This document shows, piece by piece, positions 11,184 to 23,681 of a DNA stretch of 62,940 nucleotides. How positions within the stretch are numbered: position 1 is the first letter of the stretch; each line of letters begins with the position of its first letter. This stretch comes from Calcarisporiella thermophila CBS 279.70 (Eukaryota > Calcarisporiellomycota). The notes below the pieces were generated by a model that did no database searches, had not been told where the DNA came from, and was given only the letters and a program-made list of their open reading frames with translations. The DNA is taken from NCBI RefSeq assembly GCF_041956535.1, contig NW_027192214.1, positions 1 through 62,940 on the forward strand, given 5' to 3'. The position numbers were made by a program, and so were the translations under genes.

Positions 11184-12240
11184 AAACAAGTCAAGAGTCT
11201 TGAGCTGTACAATACAACCTAAATAGAGCGGGTGCTCAATGACCAGTATTTTCCACCAGGACTTCTGAAAGAATTTAGTCCTTACTTGGATCTTACGCTG
11301 GTTGAAAAAAGATATCACTGATGGGGCTGTTGCATTTGTTAATGTTGGGTTATCTCATTTTATTGATTTTTGCCCTTTTAAATAAAGAAAAAATAAATAA
11401 AATTTTCTAGAAAGTAAGTCGCAATATTTAAATTTAGGTCCTTGGACTGAGACATTCGAATAACCATTAGTTGTATCCTACTGTAAAAAGTTGGTTCAGT
11501 GAATAATTTCATTATTTACATAAATTGCCGACTTTATATTCGGAAAAGAAATCCAAAAATTTTTGACCAAGAATAAAGTTTTGGTTATCTCCTTCGCTTA
11601 ACTTACCAATAAGACTATAATACACTCAACTAAGAAATTGAGCCCACGATGGTATATATTTTACTTTTAATTCTCATAACTTCCTCTACTCTAAAATACC
11701 AATTGCAATACACAGTGAATATAGCTCTGCCATTGTAGTAAAAATATTACTACATGGGCTCTAATATTATTCCTTTATATATGGGTTATGAATCTGAATT
11801 ATACACCCTTCATTCTCACAAATTTTGCGCCAAATCGCTGCTAAAGTTTGTTACTCATTATCACGATAAATAAACAATTTTAGCTAAATTATTAGTTATT
11901 ATAAACTGCCTACATTTTTGTCTTCTCAATATTATCTTGCTTGGCATACTCCAATGAAGTAAATCACGTGAACAGTCAAGTCAAGGATAATCTCATTATG
12001 TGAGTTTTTGCAGCAAAGAGATCTCGAGCCAACTTGGGATAAACTACCGTACCGTTAAATAAATATTGTAGTATTAAACGCTTCAAATATGAATACAAGC
12101 ACTAAAACAATGACTCATTATATTTTGCTAGCTTAATAGTACAAAATCTGTAGGGTAGGAATTTTTTTGAGGCAGTACAAAATCCCTAACTGCATACCGT
12201 GAACATTTGTCATTATTGGATAGGAAAGATTAAGACTGTA
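11184..12240. other. Intergenic, nothing recognised
   Basis: AT-rich spacer without recognisable coding or RNA features. Confidence 0.5.
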
Positions 12241-13461
12241 TCAACAGTGATATTTTTCCAAGAGGTTCACTATCTCTTTTTTGCACTGGACAAGCATGTC
12301 TTGCGTGCTTTTGCTTGTTGGATCATCTAAATCACGTAAATACCAGGGTGCAATTGCATCTTTCATTTCCAAAATGTCCCGCAGTATATCATAATTTGGT
12401 ATCGTTCGTGGAGTTGCAACCCCACCTTCTTCGAGTGCAGAGTAAAAACACTCTGATAATTCGACCAGCTCCACCGAGGTTAAATTAGAGGAATGTTCAG
12501 AAGAGAGAAAATCATATGATGAAAGGTATTCGTCCTGAGCAGGAAAGGATCCACACCATTCCCAATCAAGAATTGATGTGATATTTAAGGTGGAATCCGA
12601 TATTGGTTTTAGAATTACTTCAGAAACTTGCACTTTGTGAAGGATATCTGAGGTGTTATGGTGGGTATAGTTGACGAGAATATTGGATAAATTCAAGTCG
12701 CCATGAGTAAACACGTAATCATTGACAACTAATTCGAGCTCAGGCTTATTAAGAGTTAGAGCAATGAAGCTTTTTATACGTGGTAGTAATTCACGCAGGG
12801 AAACGTATATAGCATCCGATTGCATTATTTCTATCTCCTGATTAAGCAATTCTCGCATATACTCTTTATATGAGATCCAGGGACCGAGTAGATCAAGCGT
12901 TTTTCCTACACGAACCATATCTAGTGAGTCTCTTCCCCCTTCGAATCCAAAATTACCAATTTGTTCTAACAGACGTCGCTGTTTCAATTCTATACTGATT
13001 TTGGTTTTCATTTCAACGATGATTCCCGCCAACTGCTTTATACATTCTTTCGCTTGGGTTAATGTCAGATATTCCCATATATCGCCTAGTGGAATGCCAT
13101 CCATCTTCTCCATAACAATATATTCGACACCATACTCGCTTTTATCGCTCGACCATACGACAACTCTTGGGACAGGAATTGACGAGAATGCGGTCACTAA
13201 TTGCAAGGAAGCGATCTCGTTTTTTGTCTTGACGCCATTCCAGTACCGACCACTAATCTTCAAAACATATTCCATACTGTCGGTAGTGATAACAAAATAG
13301 AGCCGGTTGTTGTAACCTCGATTCAAGTCGGTGAACTGTGCAATTTCTTTGCGAATGTACTTAGCAAATAAGTCCTCAGCAGACGCTCGACTCATATGAA
13401 TGCCCCATTTGGGTCCTTGACGACCCAAATGATCTGCTTTGTCTTCCGCGAATGTGGACAT
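12241..13461 (-). CDS. APH/choline-kinase-like phosphotransferase family protein
   Basis: Single exon of 406 aa from the ATG at 13461 (the frame extends five codons further to a TTG). The kinase-like fold shows a candidate ATP-binding Lys in YVLKISG, a VMEKMDGIPLGD hinge, the catalytic loop FTHGDLNLSNILVN with its Asp, and the metal-binding ILDWEWCG. These are the Brenner (HGDxxxxN) and DW motifs of aminoglycoside phosphotransferase-fold proteins. This family is large in filamentous fungi and mostly of unknown substrate; antibiotic resistance should not be assumed. All catalytic residues are present and the frame is intact. Confidence 0.86.
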   Translation of the reverse strand: MSTFAEDKADHLGRQGPKWGIHMSRASAEDLFAKYIRKEIAQFTDLNRGYNNRLYFVITTDSMEYVLKISGRYWNGVKTKNEIASLQLVTAFSSIPVPRVVVWSSDKSEYGVEYIVMEKMDGIPLGDIWEYLTLTQAKECIKQLAGIIVEMKTKISIELKQRRLLEQIGNFGFEGGRDSLDMVRVGKTLDLLGPWISYKEYMRELLNQEIEIMQSDAIYVSLRELLPRIKSFIALTLNKPELELVVNDYVFTHGDLNLSNILVNYTHHNTSDILHKVQVSEVILKPISDSTLNITSILDWEWCGSFPAQDEYLSSYDFLSSEHSSNLTSVELVELSECFYSALEEGGVATPRTIPNYDILRDILEMKDAIAPWYLRDLDDPTSKSTQDMLVQCKKEIVNLLEKYHC

Positions 13462-15418
13462 TTTTTTATACTGCAATTAGTTTCACAGTTAGTTACCAAG
13501 AATTAGGACCTTTTTATTGAAAATAAGGAGAAAGGAGCTGAGCCACAATCTTTTTCAATTTCAAGTTTTATAGAAATTCTGCTGCAAATATTAGAATATC
13601 AAAGTATTCTTTGCAATAGGCGATTTTCCATTCATATGATAATCGTGTCCTCTTGCTTGCTGCCTCGTGGAGAATAATATCATCTGGAATCCTGATATGT
13701 TGGTCCTCTCACCCGGTTCCTGGGACATTCTTGTTGAAGTTGAGACTTTGCTCATAATGCTAAGAAAATTGAACCCTCATGAGAACAATCTTGAACTGAT
13801 GCATTTGGATTTTCCATAGAAATTTAAAAAATTACTCGAATTGTAATGAACTAAAACGTGAAAGAAGATATTCATAGGATCCATTGCAGTTAGAACCTGT
13901 GACTCAGTGCTAGTTTTGTCTTCTTCTTAATTTTCACTATCCCTCCTGAACGTTCGAGGTTTGAGCAAACTTGTGTAGATCTGGGATGATTGCTGCCTGG
14001 GGGTCGCAATTTAATTGGTTTTTCCCAAGTGGTAGATTTTTTTCTACCTCGTATTTCGATGTTTAAATCGGTAAGAGCTTCTCCTCTAGTATTGGTAATG
14101 GAAATGGCTAAATCCTATAGCTATGAATAATGTTGCTCATTTTTCTTGGAATCCAATTAAAAGATTTTAGCACAATAAGTTCAATGGAATGCCTTTTGAA
14201 TATATACCACTGGAAAACACACTACTAGCACAAGATTAATTTCCATAACGATACTCGGAAACTTAGTTAATTGTTTAGAAAACTCACTTTTAGCTAATTT
14301 TACAGTATTAGCTGCTCTAATTTTTCTATATAAATAACAGTTAATATTGAAAATATCCAATCATGGCGCGAGTGTTCAATTGGGTATTTTGGATATAATA
14401 CACTCTATCAAGCTAAATACCAGCTTATTATTCAAATCTTGTTTATGATGCTCGCGTTAGGATTCATAGGGTAACAGGTGCGAAAAATAACAATATAATT
14501 AAAAAAGCTGCATACATTTGAAAAAATTTTTGGCATGCGCAAATCAAATGATGCAACTGGGTGCCATATTGCATCGGATTAAGAAAGTCGAGAAAGCTGA
14601 TCAATCTGACACTGTTGCAAGTGATGAAAAAAGCGAGAGGGGGGATGAAGGAAGGGTGAAAGGAGAGATAACAGTGGTGAGAAAAAGCAGATTACTATTT
14701 TTGTGAATTGTATTTTTTTTTTTTTTGAATTAGTTATTAAACAGTCGGGTATTGCCAAAAATCCGTGACTTATTGTATATTAAACTTACAGAATTAATAC
14801 ATAGTTTTACTTCTTTGCCCGAAGAAAATACTTTTTATAATAGTCCCTTCTTTACATTTTTATTTAAAAAAATCTAGTTCCTTTCATGAGAATATTAATT
14901 TCACATTCTTATAATTTTAAGTTTCAAAGAGAAATCATCCTGCTCGATTTCAGCATTATTTTTTCTTGTTGGATTAGGTTGAAAGTGGATTGTAATAAGA
15001 GCATCTTATGTGAATTATTCGGTATTACTAAACAGAGTTCCGTTGTAATAATTAAGATAAAACATTTTAGATGAATGATGTGAGCCGACCCTTAATACGA
15101 AAGTAGCACAGTATTTGGTTTATATCTGATTTTCGATATGGGGATATCGAAGTTATGTAATAAAGAAAGGTATATACAGGGAGATGAGGAGAAGACTTAA
15201 AGTGGGCTCAAACGTGTAATGTCGTATCTACAGCATGTGCGCATTAAATCGACTCAGTGGTAGCGAGACAGCCCAATGAAGTTATCGAGTGCGAGTGTTT
15301 GCCACAGTTTAATCTTTCGTTCATGGTTATACCCACCACTCCTCATTACATTAAATCAAATTAAAATTACAAGCTGAACATCGACGGTAGAGGACTTGAT
15401 GAAGAAATGAGAAAGGCT
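13462..15418. other. Intergenic, nothing recognised
   Basis: About 2 kb of AT-rich DNA. A Lys/Glu-rich open stretch at 14.52-14.71 kb starts at TTG, has low complexity and resembles no family I know. No repeat copy was noticed. Confidence 0.5.
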
Positions 15419-17825
15419 TTATACAGGAGTAGAATAGAATATACTATATATTCCTAAATACTTTCGGTCGTAATCTTTATACCGCTCACATACCATGTTG
15501 TAATCAAGCAAAGGAACGGTTGATATTTCCCTTTTTCTTCTCAATAGACGCAAAAACTCCATTTGGCTTTTAGGGCTCCCGGAGTGTTTTTGAGTAAAAT
15601 TAGATGCTTCATTTATAAGCGACTTGTTCCCAGTATCCTCTGTTAATTCAGGATGTGTATTGGTCGAAATAATGAGGTTTAGGTTATCATCAGGCTGATC
15701 TTTTGCCTGCCTCAGATCCTCAAGAGCATGCTCTATGTGAATCATTAAAATGGTCCTGAAGCTGTATGGTCCTTTCCCCCGCGTTTTCGGGTTTTCTCTT
15801 CTCAGTGCGTGGAACTCGATTTCTGCCTCACTTAGCTCACCTAGAAACATTTTCACGCGTGCTCGCTCGAAACGCGTAAAGTAAAAAATGTAATGATCAA
15901 GCACTATTTTATAGCCGTTTCGGATTACGGTCTCAAAGCACGTCATCGCAAGCTGAACATATTCATCGCACGGAAATGAGGCCGAGCCATCCTCATAAAA
16001 GGCCAGTTTAGAAGCAATGATGCCTTTGAGCATGTAACCAAGACAGTAGTCATCCCAATAATTAGCATATTCTTTTTTATCAGCAGAGTCGATTGAACAA
16101 AGGGAACCCTTTCGCTTTGAGATAGTTGAGGTCGGAGATTGTGCACGTGATTTATGCTTCTTGCCCAAACAAGGTTCAATGACGTCTACAGGAACTATAT
16201 TCTCTGCGAGTTGCTCAAGATTCGCCAGCTCCTCTGCCACGAAAGTAAGGCAATTCTTCAGTTGCGAAACGTTCATGAAATTATAGCAGTTCCATATGTA
16301 CATGAGCTCAAATATAGGTAAGAACAACCGGTGGTCTTGCGCAAAGAATTTGCGCGCCTTTCTTGCTACAAATTTCTAAGTAGCAGAGATTAGCAATGGC
16401 AATTCTCTTAAAGAACCCTTCCATTTCGATGAGAGCCTAATTACCTCTATCGGCAAGCAAATCCTACCGTGGGGATATACTAAGTTGTTTACATCCCTCA
16501 TTGCTTCAATTGCCTCTTGTAAACTCTCCTCTGTGCCTAAAGTGTAAGAAACGGCGGCTTTGTGGTAGCGATAGGTTGCCTTGGACCACATACTTTCAGT
16601 TGCAAGAATATCAATTGTATCTAGTGCCTTTTTCCAGTCCAAAACGATGCAGTAGCAATGGAACAAGTACCAGCACGAGCAATGAAGCACCTGCCTATAT
16701 TCTTGTCGCGTTTGGATGGTAAATTCAAATATTTGAATGGCCGCGTCAGCGTCATGAGAAAGCATGTGGACTACCCCAAAAATATCAAGAAACATAATGC
16801 TGTGCTCATATCGTGTCACTAGCGAATTAGCAATCTTGACGGCGGTGGAGAGATCATAGCTAGGATTAGGAACAAAGCTATTCGACACAACATGAAAAAT
16901 ACAAGTTATGGCATCACTGATGCTAGCGCGTATTCCGTTGCAGCCACGCCCTGCTGCACGCTCGAAATGACTGAGTTTTGTACCCTGTTTCCACCCGCCC
17001 GGAGCCATAAGAAGCTCGAGCCCGTATTCGCGATTGGCCTTGAAACCAGCGGTTCGAAGAAGGGAGGCGTATTTTGGATAGAGAATATTCGCGTAGGAGA
17101 CGCATATCATCATCAATGCAGGGTCGATGGCGATACCCGAATAGAAATCTTTATCGATATTGAAGCGAGAGATATCAATGCCCCTTTCACGCTCTTCCTC
17201 GATAGCTACTGTAAATTTTTCTATTGCGCTCGAGATAGCCTGGCACCGCTTAGTGTGCAGCGCAGCCTTAAATAATGACCGATCGCTACCTTTAATAAAC
17301 CTGATTAAAGATAGAAGATAACTGGCCTCTGCAACTACGAGCTCCTGGTGGAAAGATTGCCAACCGAGTGAGCCAAGATTAAGGTGTATTGTGTTTAGCT
17401 TTCAGATATGGAGAGGAACAAACTGGACTTACCGCATGCATTTGGCGCGATGTCATTTTTTTGAACACGCCTATCGATGGTCCGCCCAGTATGATATCGC
17501 CAAGAATGGATCTACAAGTTCTTCGAAATTGTATAGCTAATTTAATCGTTTGTTGCAAGGCCCTATATGCTTTGTCGATATCGTCTGGCTTGAAAGTTAA
17601 TAGGGCACGTAATGCGAGGATGTTGCTATAGCCGTGAGTAGAGTAGAGGGATTTGTTGTGTCTCTTCAACACAAGAGCTTCTGCATCACTCATACGAGTA
17701 TTGAAAAATAAATCTATAGCTTGTTTTGTTAGATCGATATCCGCTTTTAATTCCTCTTCATCTTGTTGGCTCGTTTGCTGATGGCGGAGAAACAACTTCT
17801 GCACAAATGGTATAAGGTCACACAT
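15419..17825 (-). CDS. IML2: IML2/TTC39-family tetratricopeptide outer-membrane protein
   Basis: Three exons, 17825-17433, 17344-16445 and 16375-15419, with introns of 88 and 69 nt, give 749 aa. All junctions are in phase 0. Splicing restores family blocks: MHAELVVAEASYLL at the first junction, and IEKFVARKARKF at the second, directly followed by LFLPIFELMYIWN. Other typical blocks are ALRALLTF with KAYRAL, YPKYASLLRTAGF, REYGLELL and the TPR-like helices of exon 2. The second intron contains GCTAAT and ends CTTAG. Yeast Iml2 is involved in clearing inclusion bodies via lipid droplets, and vertebrate TTC39 proteins are TPR-rich. The family assignment is from remembered motif layout. The start is the ATG at 17825. 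Confidence 0.85.
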
Positions 17826-18199
17826 GATGTTATTCCTTAACCGATTTTTGGAGCAAATATACAGTGGTAATGATGATAAGTTGAAGTAGATCGAGGTGAT
17901 AAAAAAACTCGAATCAATAATGATTGAAGGCGCATATAGCTTATATAACGCGATTCAATTGACAATGTGGCCCATCTCTTGGTCTAGAGCGCTTCGACTA
18001 AGAGGACCCGATAATTACAAAGAGTGCTCCAAAAAAGCAAGAGTCTTTCCGTATTAACAGTTGAAAATAATACAAGTTCTCGGCTTCATCACAATATAGA
18101 TGTAGCAATTAAGCCTGATATGTTTGAATTTTAACCCCCGTCAGAAGAAACCACTGTTATTGGATGATATTGGCGCCCATTCTTATTTAAGCTCAGAGT

Positions 18200-18508
18200 T
18201 TAGACAATGTCATTTCTAGGGTAGTTTGTTTCAGAGACCAAGCCTGGGATCATTTCGACCATCTCACGCAGGCTCGCCTTGTATACGTCTTTGTTCGAAG
18301 CCGCTAAACAACGCGTTGCAACTGTATTGATTACACGGAAAAAGAAAGCGCTTATCCCATATCTTGAAAGTTTCAGCCACAAATTCCCTCCTGCACTTAG
18401 CATCTTGATGCTGGTGTCCTTGGGAATTGGTCGAAGCATATCCATGTAAATTTGACAAAATGTTCGACGATACGTCCTTTCTCCGCTTTTTCTAGATGCT
18501 CTGATCAT
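18200..18508 (-). CDS. Hypothetical 102-aa ORF
   Basis: ATG-started frame (18508) with mixed, protein-like composition (words such as YMDMLRPIP and LREMVEMIPGLV) ending at TAG. I recognise no domain, signal peptide or partner exon. It lies 5' to the IML2-like gene on the same strand, but no splice link to it is visible. It could be an isolated exon, a relic or chance. Confidence 0.25.
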   Translation of the reverse strand: MIRASRKSGERTYRRTFCQIYMDMLRPIPKDTSIKMLSAGGNLWLKLSRYGISAFFFRVINTVATRCLAASNKDVYKASLREMVEMIPGLVSETNYPRNDIV

Positions 18509-19032
18509 CTATCATGCCACTTTTGACTGCTTCAACTCAGGTTATCTGATAATGCCTGGTATTTTGGCAGAGATAATTTTTATATTTTTATCATGCCGCC
18601 ATAAACAAAAGTCAAGTGCGGGAAAACGATCACTGGAATGCTTATTAGTACTTTTGGCGGGGATATAATTAAAATTTAAAACTATACTTGTATCCTAGCG
18701 TATTTTAATTATTCTCCGTGTGCATTTTAATGAAGATTCCACTCTAATGAAGATACTATAATATAACTCTTTTGAATCAGATCACATTTGGCTTTAAACC
18801 ACTGGTAATCTCGCGATTTATCCAGCCGCATTTGCTCGCAAACCACTGCCAAACAGAAATCATCCAGGTGAATCCACATACTATTGAGTTGGTAATTTAT
18901 TTATTACTTCTCATCCTAAATAAACCTTATTTCTTAAGCTATAATATTATATCACTTTCTCATATTCATCATAAATGCGCTGTCCATTCGCCGAACTGTT
19001 ACTAACTAGATGATCTTCAAAGGAATGTGAAA
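18509..19032. other. Intergenic, nothing recognised
   Basis: AT-rich spacer between the hypothetical ORF and the hydrolase pseudogene. Confidence 0.5.
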
Positions 19033-19891
19033 TCACTTCCATACACGATCGAGAAACTCGGCAATAAGAGGTGCAATCTCAGGGAGGCATTCTTCAAGTG
19101 CAAAATGGCAAGTGTCGAATATATGCAGTTGGGCATCGGGCAAATCTTGTAAGTAGACATGGGCACTATTCTCGATAAAAAAAGGATCGTTTCTACCCCA
19201 GACAATAAGGGTTGGAGGTCAATGGGCATTTTTGCCATTTTGGGTAGATAGAAACATTCGTCTTATAATTAAACGAAAGCTCGATCTGAATTTCCTTACG
19301 GCCAGGTATATCAAGGTAATGCTGGTCATGGATCCATCCAACGGGAGAGATTGATGTAGGATCCTTTTCTCCAGTCTCATATTGGCTACGAGTTTCTTTC
19401 ACTGTGAAGAGCTCAAGGACTTTATCTCTAGCTCCTATCTTGGCTGGCTCGAGACTGACCAACTTCAAAAACGTGGATGACAAGCCCTCAACATATGCAT
19501 TGCCATTTTGAACGACCAACCCAGCAATCCGTTCAGGATGGCGGGTAGCCAAGCGGAATCCAACCGGCGCACCATAGTCAAACACATACATCACAAATCG
19601 ATTCTGCTCCAGGGCTTGTCAAAAACCCTCGGTAATATCGGCAAGTTTGTCGAAGCAATAAGAAAAGTGGGTCGGGTCAGGTGCGTCAGTATTCCCGAAA
19701 CCTGAAAAATCCGGTGCGATCAAACGATAACGGGTACCAAGTGCCTCCATAAGACGCCGGCACTGGTATGAAGATGATGGGAATCCATGTAGTAATAACA
19801 TCGTAGCTGCATCTGTGAGACCAGCCTCTCTGTAAAACACTTGAATACCATCAATTTTGATGAATCGATGAGCTATCCTAGCATGGTTCAT
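19033..19891 (-). pseudogene. Alpha/beta hydrolase (haloalkane dehalogenase/epoxide hydrolase-like) pseudogene
   Basis: The frame opens at ATG 19891 and shows FYREAG, LLLHGFPSSSYQ and DFSGFGNTDAP. It hits TGA at 19621-19619 (after ADITEGF) exactly where the family continues without a break. The same frame resumes with QAL, then VFDYGAPVGFRLA (nucleophile Asp), HPERIAGLVVQNGNAY and YPKWQK. A frame change near 19.20-19.21 kb leads into PTLIVWGRNDPFF, LQDLPDAQL and the catalytic His in CHFALEE, ending at TGA 19033. One nonsense codon plus one frame change with a few codons missing make it inactive. All three catalytic positions are still readable, so decay looks recent. Confidence 0.85.
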
Positions 19892-22494
19892 ATACACCTG
19901 CAAATAGTTATTATCAAGAGGATTTCTAAAATCCTAAGTTCAAATTGTGAACTGAATGCTAAAGAGCAGATAAGCTCGGACTTACAGAGCGTGCCATACT
20001 TTATACATTTCAACAATGTAGGTGACCGAGACTGCACTACGTGTGATGGTGGCTTGCAATATGCTCAATTAACCGGCAAGTCGGTAATGTGCCGTACCTG
20101 GGTCAAGTTGAATTTGCCATTATTAAATCCTGTCAATGGTGAACTTCATTGTCCCTGCCCTAGCTCAGAATCCCGGGGATGCGAGCAGAAACAGAGGCTT
20201 AGGAGGGTGAGACTTGCTTAAAAAGGTGGTGCACAGTGGAGATGCTATTCAATTCGCGTGTAGATGCAGAGTATTAAAACACGCTGTATTATGTGAGAAA
20301 CGATTGGTTAGCATTATCGGCAAGTATTGAGAAGTTTTGCCATGCTACAGTCGAGTAAACCATGGTTTTTTTTTGTTATCCCCCCGGTCACCAGACTAAT
20401 ATTCCTTTCAGCTCGTTGGCACATGTTCCCTAGAATCCGAGAGCATTCTATCAACGATCAAGATAAGCTTGGCCAAACCGCCTTTTAAGAACTGTATACT
20501 ATATGGAAATACTCTTTGATTGAATCCCGAAAAATACGTGAAGTAAATTGGTCGAAGCACGAAAGAGATCTTTCTGGAGCCAGCGTACTCGCTGGAGACA
20601 AGAAGCCACAAAGCTAAAGAAAGAGCATGCATTTCCAGTCCCTTGGACGAAGAATATTTGTAATGATCCAACTTAGTAATATCAATCACGATAATCTTGT
20701 TGTGGTTTCTCAACAATAGCCTAGCATCAAAATAATAAGAGTCGATTCGCAATACTATTGAATTACCTCTCCTTTGACTCCGAATAATCTACCTTGAGAA
20801 AGGTAAGCAATCAATCGAGGTTCAAAACAACATCAACGATCCCCTCTATCTGAGCTTTCGCGTACATGCAAACTCAATTAAAGCCACACCCGCTTCATTT
20901 TGATACTAAAATTGTTTGTTCCAGGAAAAAACAATGCGAACACATCCACAATTCAACCTGTTTGAACCGTGCGAAGTTTGACAACGTGTGCTTATTTGAA
21001 AACCAATCCGAGATCAATAAAGTGAACACTTTGACAATTATTAGTCGATTAGAAGGTGTTGAAAGCCAGTCATAAAGTGAAATAAAAGGAGATTCTGGAG
21101 AATAGGAAAACAAAGTGGTTCCCTCTATGCTTTGCCAATCCTCTCAAATCCCCTTGTAAAAGGACATTTATACGTCAAACTCTAGCACATGCAAGTTCAA
21201 ATTCACAAATTAGACCATATCATTGCTTAAAATTTGCCTTCAAGAATATACTGATTTTTTTAATTCTTTCATTCAAATTTTAAATGTCGGAGGTGCATCA
21301 CATAGATCTGAACATCCACTGTGTCTCTCACAATCTGTCTCTGTCCCCACATTATTCGAATGGACTAGCATCATGCGAGTGATCACAAGCTCTTGAAACG
21401 ACCAGCGATATTTCTATAGATTTATGTGATGCAAGCTGCAGCCCAAGAGGCATCGTGATGCTCAACCCGTCTCTGAAACAGTACATTTCTTCTAATTTTA
21501 TTGCTATTCATCTAGCTTGCCAGGAAGAATTGATGGAAGCTTTATTTTTCAGCAAATAAGCTTTATTCTTCGTTCCTTAACTTAGGATTAACCTGAAACC
21601 ACTCTCTACATTAATATATCTCGCTAAGATTCTTCGCATTTCGATATGTTGTCTATTTTTACGCAAACGAGCATTTGATATTCAGTATTTTCGTGAAAAC
21701 TCTGATCACATGTTGGAACAAAGTGTGTTGGATAGTTCCATCTTGCAAAGTGATTCGTATCAACTGCAAATATAGAGTACACTGCCCTAACAAGATATAC
21801 GATTGAATTGGCTGGGCAGATGGGTGCAGGTAACATACTGTAATTAAGGGAAATTTTTGAGAGGCAAACCGAGGTACAATAGTTGAAATATGAGGGACTA
21901 GAGTAAGTGATTGTAAACCTATAGTATGCAAACTTTTGAACATTTTCTTAAGGCAAAAGCTTACAAATTCATATTTCCCTTTTTAATAAACTCCTTATTG
22001 TTACTTATAAACTCGGACCTGCTCTCGTACATTATCTAGGTGGTTTGGTCGAATGCGTGGTTGTGCTTGATTTGTGCACTTATTGGTAATAGTAAATTGG
22101 TAAAATGAATAAAATTATACAAAGATTTTATAGATAAAGAAATGGTACGAAGACAAAAATAAGGTAAAAAAACATGCATTTTTGTCAAAATGTTGGCTCT
22201 ATAGTCTTGTTTAGTAAGGTGAAACCAAAGCAGCACATGCCAATACATACATGTATTATAGGGTGCTAATCTTTTTAGAGTAAAAAGGTCGATCTATTAT
22301 TAATTTCCTATTAAACTGTTCTTGCTCGAAATTTCCAGTGAAAAACTTCTTTAAATAAAAAGGCATCTATCTTTGTTTACTGTAAATCTAAGGATCCATC
22401 ACCATAATTTATTTCTAGAGCATCTACTTAGGTAATGAAATCCAAATGAAAACATCCAACACAAAAAACGAGGTGATATATTCACAAAATCCAC
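19892..22494. other. Intergenic with one weak ORF
   Basis: Mostly featureless AT-rich DNA. A minus-strand frame at 20752-20408 (TTG start) contains NHNKIIVID, which fits the HxKxxxxD phospholipase D pattern. The rest does not look like that family and no second HKD motif is nearby, so I do not call a gene. Confidence 0.35.
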
Positions 22495-22722
22495 TTAGGC
22501 ACAGGGGCTAGTGGCTCCATAGCCTTTACAGCAATTCTTGAAAGTTCCATCGTTCCTCGTGATGCAGAACTTTCCAGCAATACTTCCATCGGCCTTTTTG
22601 CAGCACTGCTGGGTCATGTAGAACTTATTTCGCTCCGAGAAGTTGCCACTGCACTGGCATCGACCTGCCAAAGTGAAAGTGATGAAGGAGAGAAGGAACA
22701 TAGCAATGTAAAGGGCGCGCAT
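22495..22722 (-). CDS. Small secreted Cys-rich protein, 8 cysteines
   Basis: 75 aa from an ATG. A hydrophobic signal peptide of about 19 residues ends TLA. The mature part of about 56 residues carries Cys at 22, 24, 40, 41, 53, 64, 65 and 74, including CxC and two CC pairs, enough for four disulfides. No family recognised. Size, signal peptide and cysteine density fit a fungal effector, antimicrobial or toxin-like peptide, but function is unknown. A TATAAAAG box lies about 100 bp upstream. Confidence 0.75.
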   Translation of the reverse strand: MRALYIAMFLLSFITFTLAGRCQCSGNFSERNKFYMTQQCCKKADGSIAGKFCITRNDGTFKNCCKGYGATSPCA

Positions 22723-22820
22723 GTTGAAATATCAGAGAGAACAAACAGTGAGAGTGGAATCAATGAACCAGAGGATTTTTCCTAGTCAGTGATAAATTTT
22801 CTTAATTAAAAAACACTGCC

Positions 22821-22828
22821 CTTTTATA
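22821..22828 (-). promoter_or_regulatory. TATA box of the 8-Cys secreted protein
   Basis: TATAAAAG on the minus strand, about 100 bp upstream of the ATG. Confidence 0.5.
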
Positions 22829-23681
22829 TCACTACAAAGCGGATAAAAATCGGACGAAGTCTGAAGTAATCTCCTCTTCCTATTCATCGAAAAATGAATA
22901 ATATAGATATGATTACAAAGGGAAGCAAATCAGAGTTCTATCGCAGTGTAGTACGAGAGTCATTGTGGCGGCCACGTAAGTTTGCTTTTTACATGATCCA
23001 TTTCTGGCCAAGCACCTCTCCTTTATCCCAATGTCATCCCCTTGGCACCTGTCTATATTTGGGTCCCAGCATATCTGACTCACCTTAGTTGAAATGCGTA
23101 CAATACATATACTCATATTACCACTTTTTTTTTTATTTAATATACTATTATATATATAGTTTCTTGTGCCTATTGCTTAGCCAAATCCAATTATGGTTTT
23201 AAAATATGCCTCAGTTTATTGTGGGGCCTTATTAAATGGACGGCTGAATTTATTTATACCTTTCTGTGAAAGAAATTGGATCTATGAATAGGAAAAAATA
23301 AAAATCTAAGCAAAATACTAAAGAAAGTTAGTGCTATTAATGGCAGTAGTGAGAGGTACCACCTTTGGAGGGTAATTTTTCCATCGAATATAATTAAGAA
23401 GGTCGAGAGAGGGCGGTTAATACTAGAAGCAAAGTACTGTAAATCTTTGCTAGAGCATTTTGCGAGAGAGCTCGATAGTAATGGCATTCTACGAATATTT
23501 CATAGAATCTTCAATAGGCTGAAAATTCAAGCTCCGCTAAATTAATCTGGGTTCCTGGAAATTCATATTCACCAATCTTCCGATCCATTCGATCTGGGTT
23601 TGCTTGTACATAGGTGAAGGACTCTAACTTTTGGCCGAAGTATTCTCTAGATTTAGAGTGGCTTTTTTATGTTATCGGCAT
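22829..23681. other. Intergenic with a Cys-containing ORF
   Basis: A minus-strand open stretch (about 23.1-22.9 kb) has the words CWDPNIDRCQ and CLARNGSCKK. It lacks a clear signal peptide and a good start. It could be a decayed exon of a secreted peptide. Evidence is too thin for a gene call. Confidence 0.3.

Noticed and set aside
12241-13461. Antibiotic resistance gene
   Set aside because: APH-fold proteins are common in filamentous fungi and mostly not resistance enzymes; nothing here indicates an aminoglycoside substrate or transfer.
19841-20221. Plus-strand 126-codon frame with several cysteines
   Set aside because: It overlaps the 5' end of the hydrolase pseudogene antisense, has no signal peptide and no recognisable family.
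20408-20752. HxKxxxxD phospholipase D-like motif (NHNKIIVID)
   Set aside because: Only one motif, TTG start, no second HKD and no family-like flanks; an eight-residue pattern can arise by chance.
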